DNA of 5,122 bases from Acetobacteraceae bacterium. Lineage in GTDB: Bacteria; Pseudomonadota; Alphaproteobacteria; Acetobacterales; Acetobacteraceae. The translations under genes were made by a program, and so were the position numbers. The notes below the pieces were generated by a model. The model was not told where the DNA came from, did not search any database, and worked only from the letters and a program-made list of their open reading frames with translations. Each line of letters starts with the position of its first letter. The stretch's first letter is position 1. The stretch covers positions 1-5,122 of the forward strand of contig DAHUXX010000094.1 in assembly GCA_027306955.1 (NCBI GenBank), read 5' to 3'. Shown in pieces: positions 4,871-5,122 of this stretch.

Positions 4871-5122
4871 TCAGGGCCACAGCCGCAGCTTGCGCGGCCG
4901 GGCGCCGGCGTGCCAGGCGCGCGCGAAGGCGGCGAGGCGGGCGATGGGCGGGCCGGCGACGATGGCCGAGGGCGGCGCCTGCTCCGGGGCGGCGACGAGC
5001 AGCGTGTCGCGCATGGGTGGCGCGAAGATCGTTTCGCTCACGAGGCTGCGCGGGGCGCCGGGCGGCGCGCCGAGCGGGATGGACGGCGCGTGGTCGAGGA
5101 CCAGGACGTCGCGCTGGCCGGC
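4871..5122 (-). CDS. Unrecognised protein, C-terminal 83 residues (5' end outside window)
   Basis: A minus-strand frame is open from the right edge to TGA 4873-4871. All but a few of its 84 codons end in G or C, matching the genes beside it, so it is very probably the end of a real gene rather than a chance frame. The visible part starts AGQRDVLVLDHAPSIP, contains LVSETIFAPPMRDTLLVAAPEQ and PPSAIVAGPPIARLAAFARAWHAG, and ends PRKLRLWP. It is proline- and alanine-rich with no cysteine and no clear membrane segment. I do not recognise a family. It lies 24 bases upstream of the cysteine-bearing DsrE-like gene and in the same direction, so it is probably part of the same operon. Confidence 0.72.
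   Translation of the reverse strand, partial: AGQRDVLVLDHAPSIPLGAPPGAPRSLVSETIFAPPMRDTLLVAAPEQAPPSAIVAGPPIARLAAFARAWHAGARPRKLRLWP

Overview
The window looks like a piece of chromosome from a high-GC proteobacterium. Codon third positions are almost all G or C in every gene, good purine-rich ribosome-binding sites precede several starts, and a periplasmic c-type cytochrome and a Tat/Sec-type signal peptide protein are present. The gene style (amidase plus class III aminotransferase; DsrE-like proteins with a periplasmic rhodanese) would suit an alphaproteobacterium of the Acetobacteraceae/Rhodospirillales kind. That placement is inference from general flavour, not a phylogenetic result. There are no RNA genes, insertion sequences, CRISPR arrays or phage genes, and no gene-free stretch reaches 300 bases.

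Left part (1-2307, plus strand): the C-terminal two thirds of an amidase-signature hydrolase, which begins before the window and still carries the catalytic serine. After 71 bases containing a possible hairpin and a strong Shine-Dalgarno sequence comes a complete class III PLP-dependent aminotransferase of the glutamate-1-semialdehyde aminomutase-like group. The two probably belong to one catabolic unit handling an amide and an amino compound; the substrate cannot be read from the sequence.

Right part (5122-2317, minus strand): a compact run of six genes on one strand, meeting the aminotransferase tail to tail with only 9 bases between stop codons. In transcription order these are: the C-terminal end of an unrecognised protein (runs off the window); a 103-residue cysteine-containing DsrE-like protein; a 94-residue cysteine-free DsrE-like protein; a 64-residue unrecognised protein; a two-domain rhodanese with a signal peptide; and a c-type cytochrome with a signal peptide, whose GTG start overlaps the rhodanese stop. 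Spacings are short (24, 8, 12, 57 and -4 bases), so this is very probably one operon whose promoter lies beyond the right edge.

The minus-strand operon is the interesting part. It joins predicted cytoplasmic DsrE-type sulfur-carrier-like subunits with an exported single-cysteine sulfurtransferase and an exported haem protein. This suggests sulfane-sulfur handling linked to periplasmic electron transfer. The combination is a hypothesis from gene content; none of the classical sox, dsrAB, tusA or hdr genes is inside the window.
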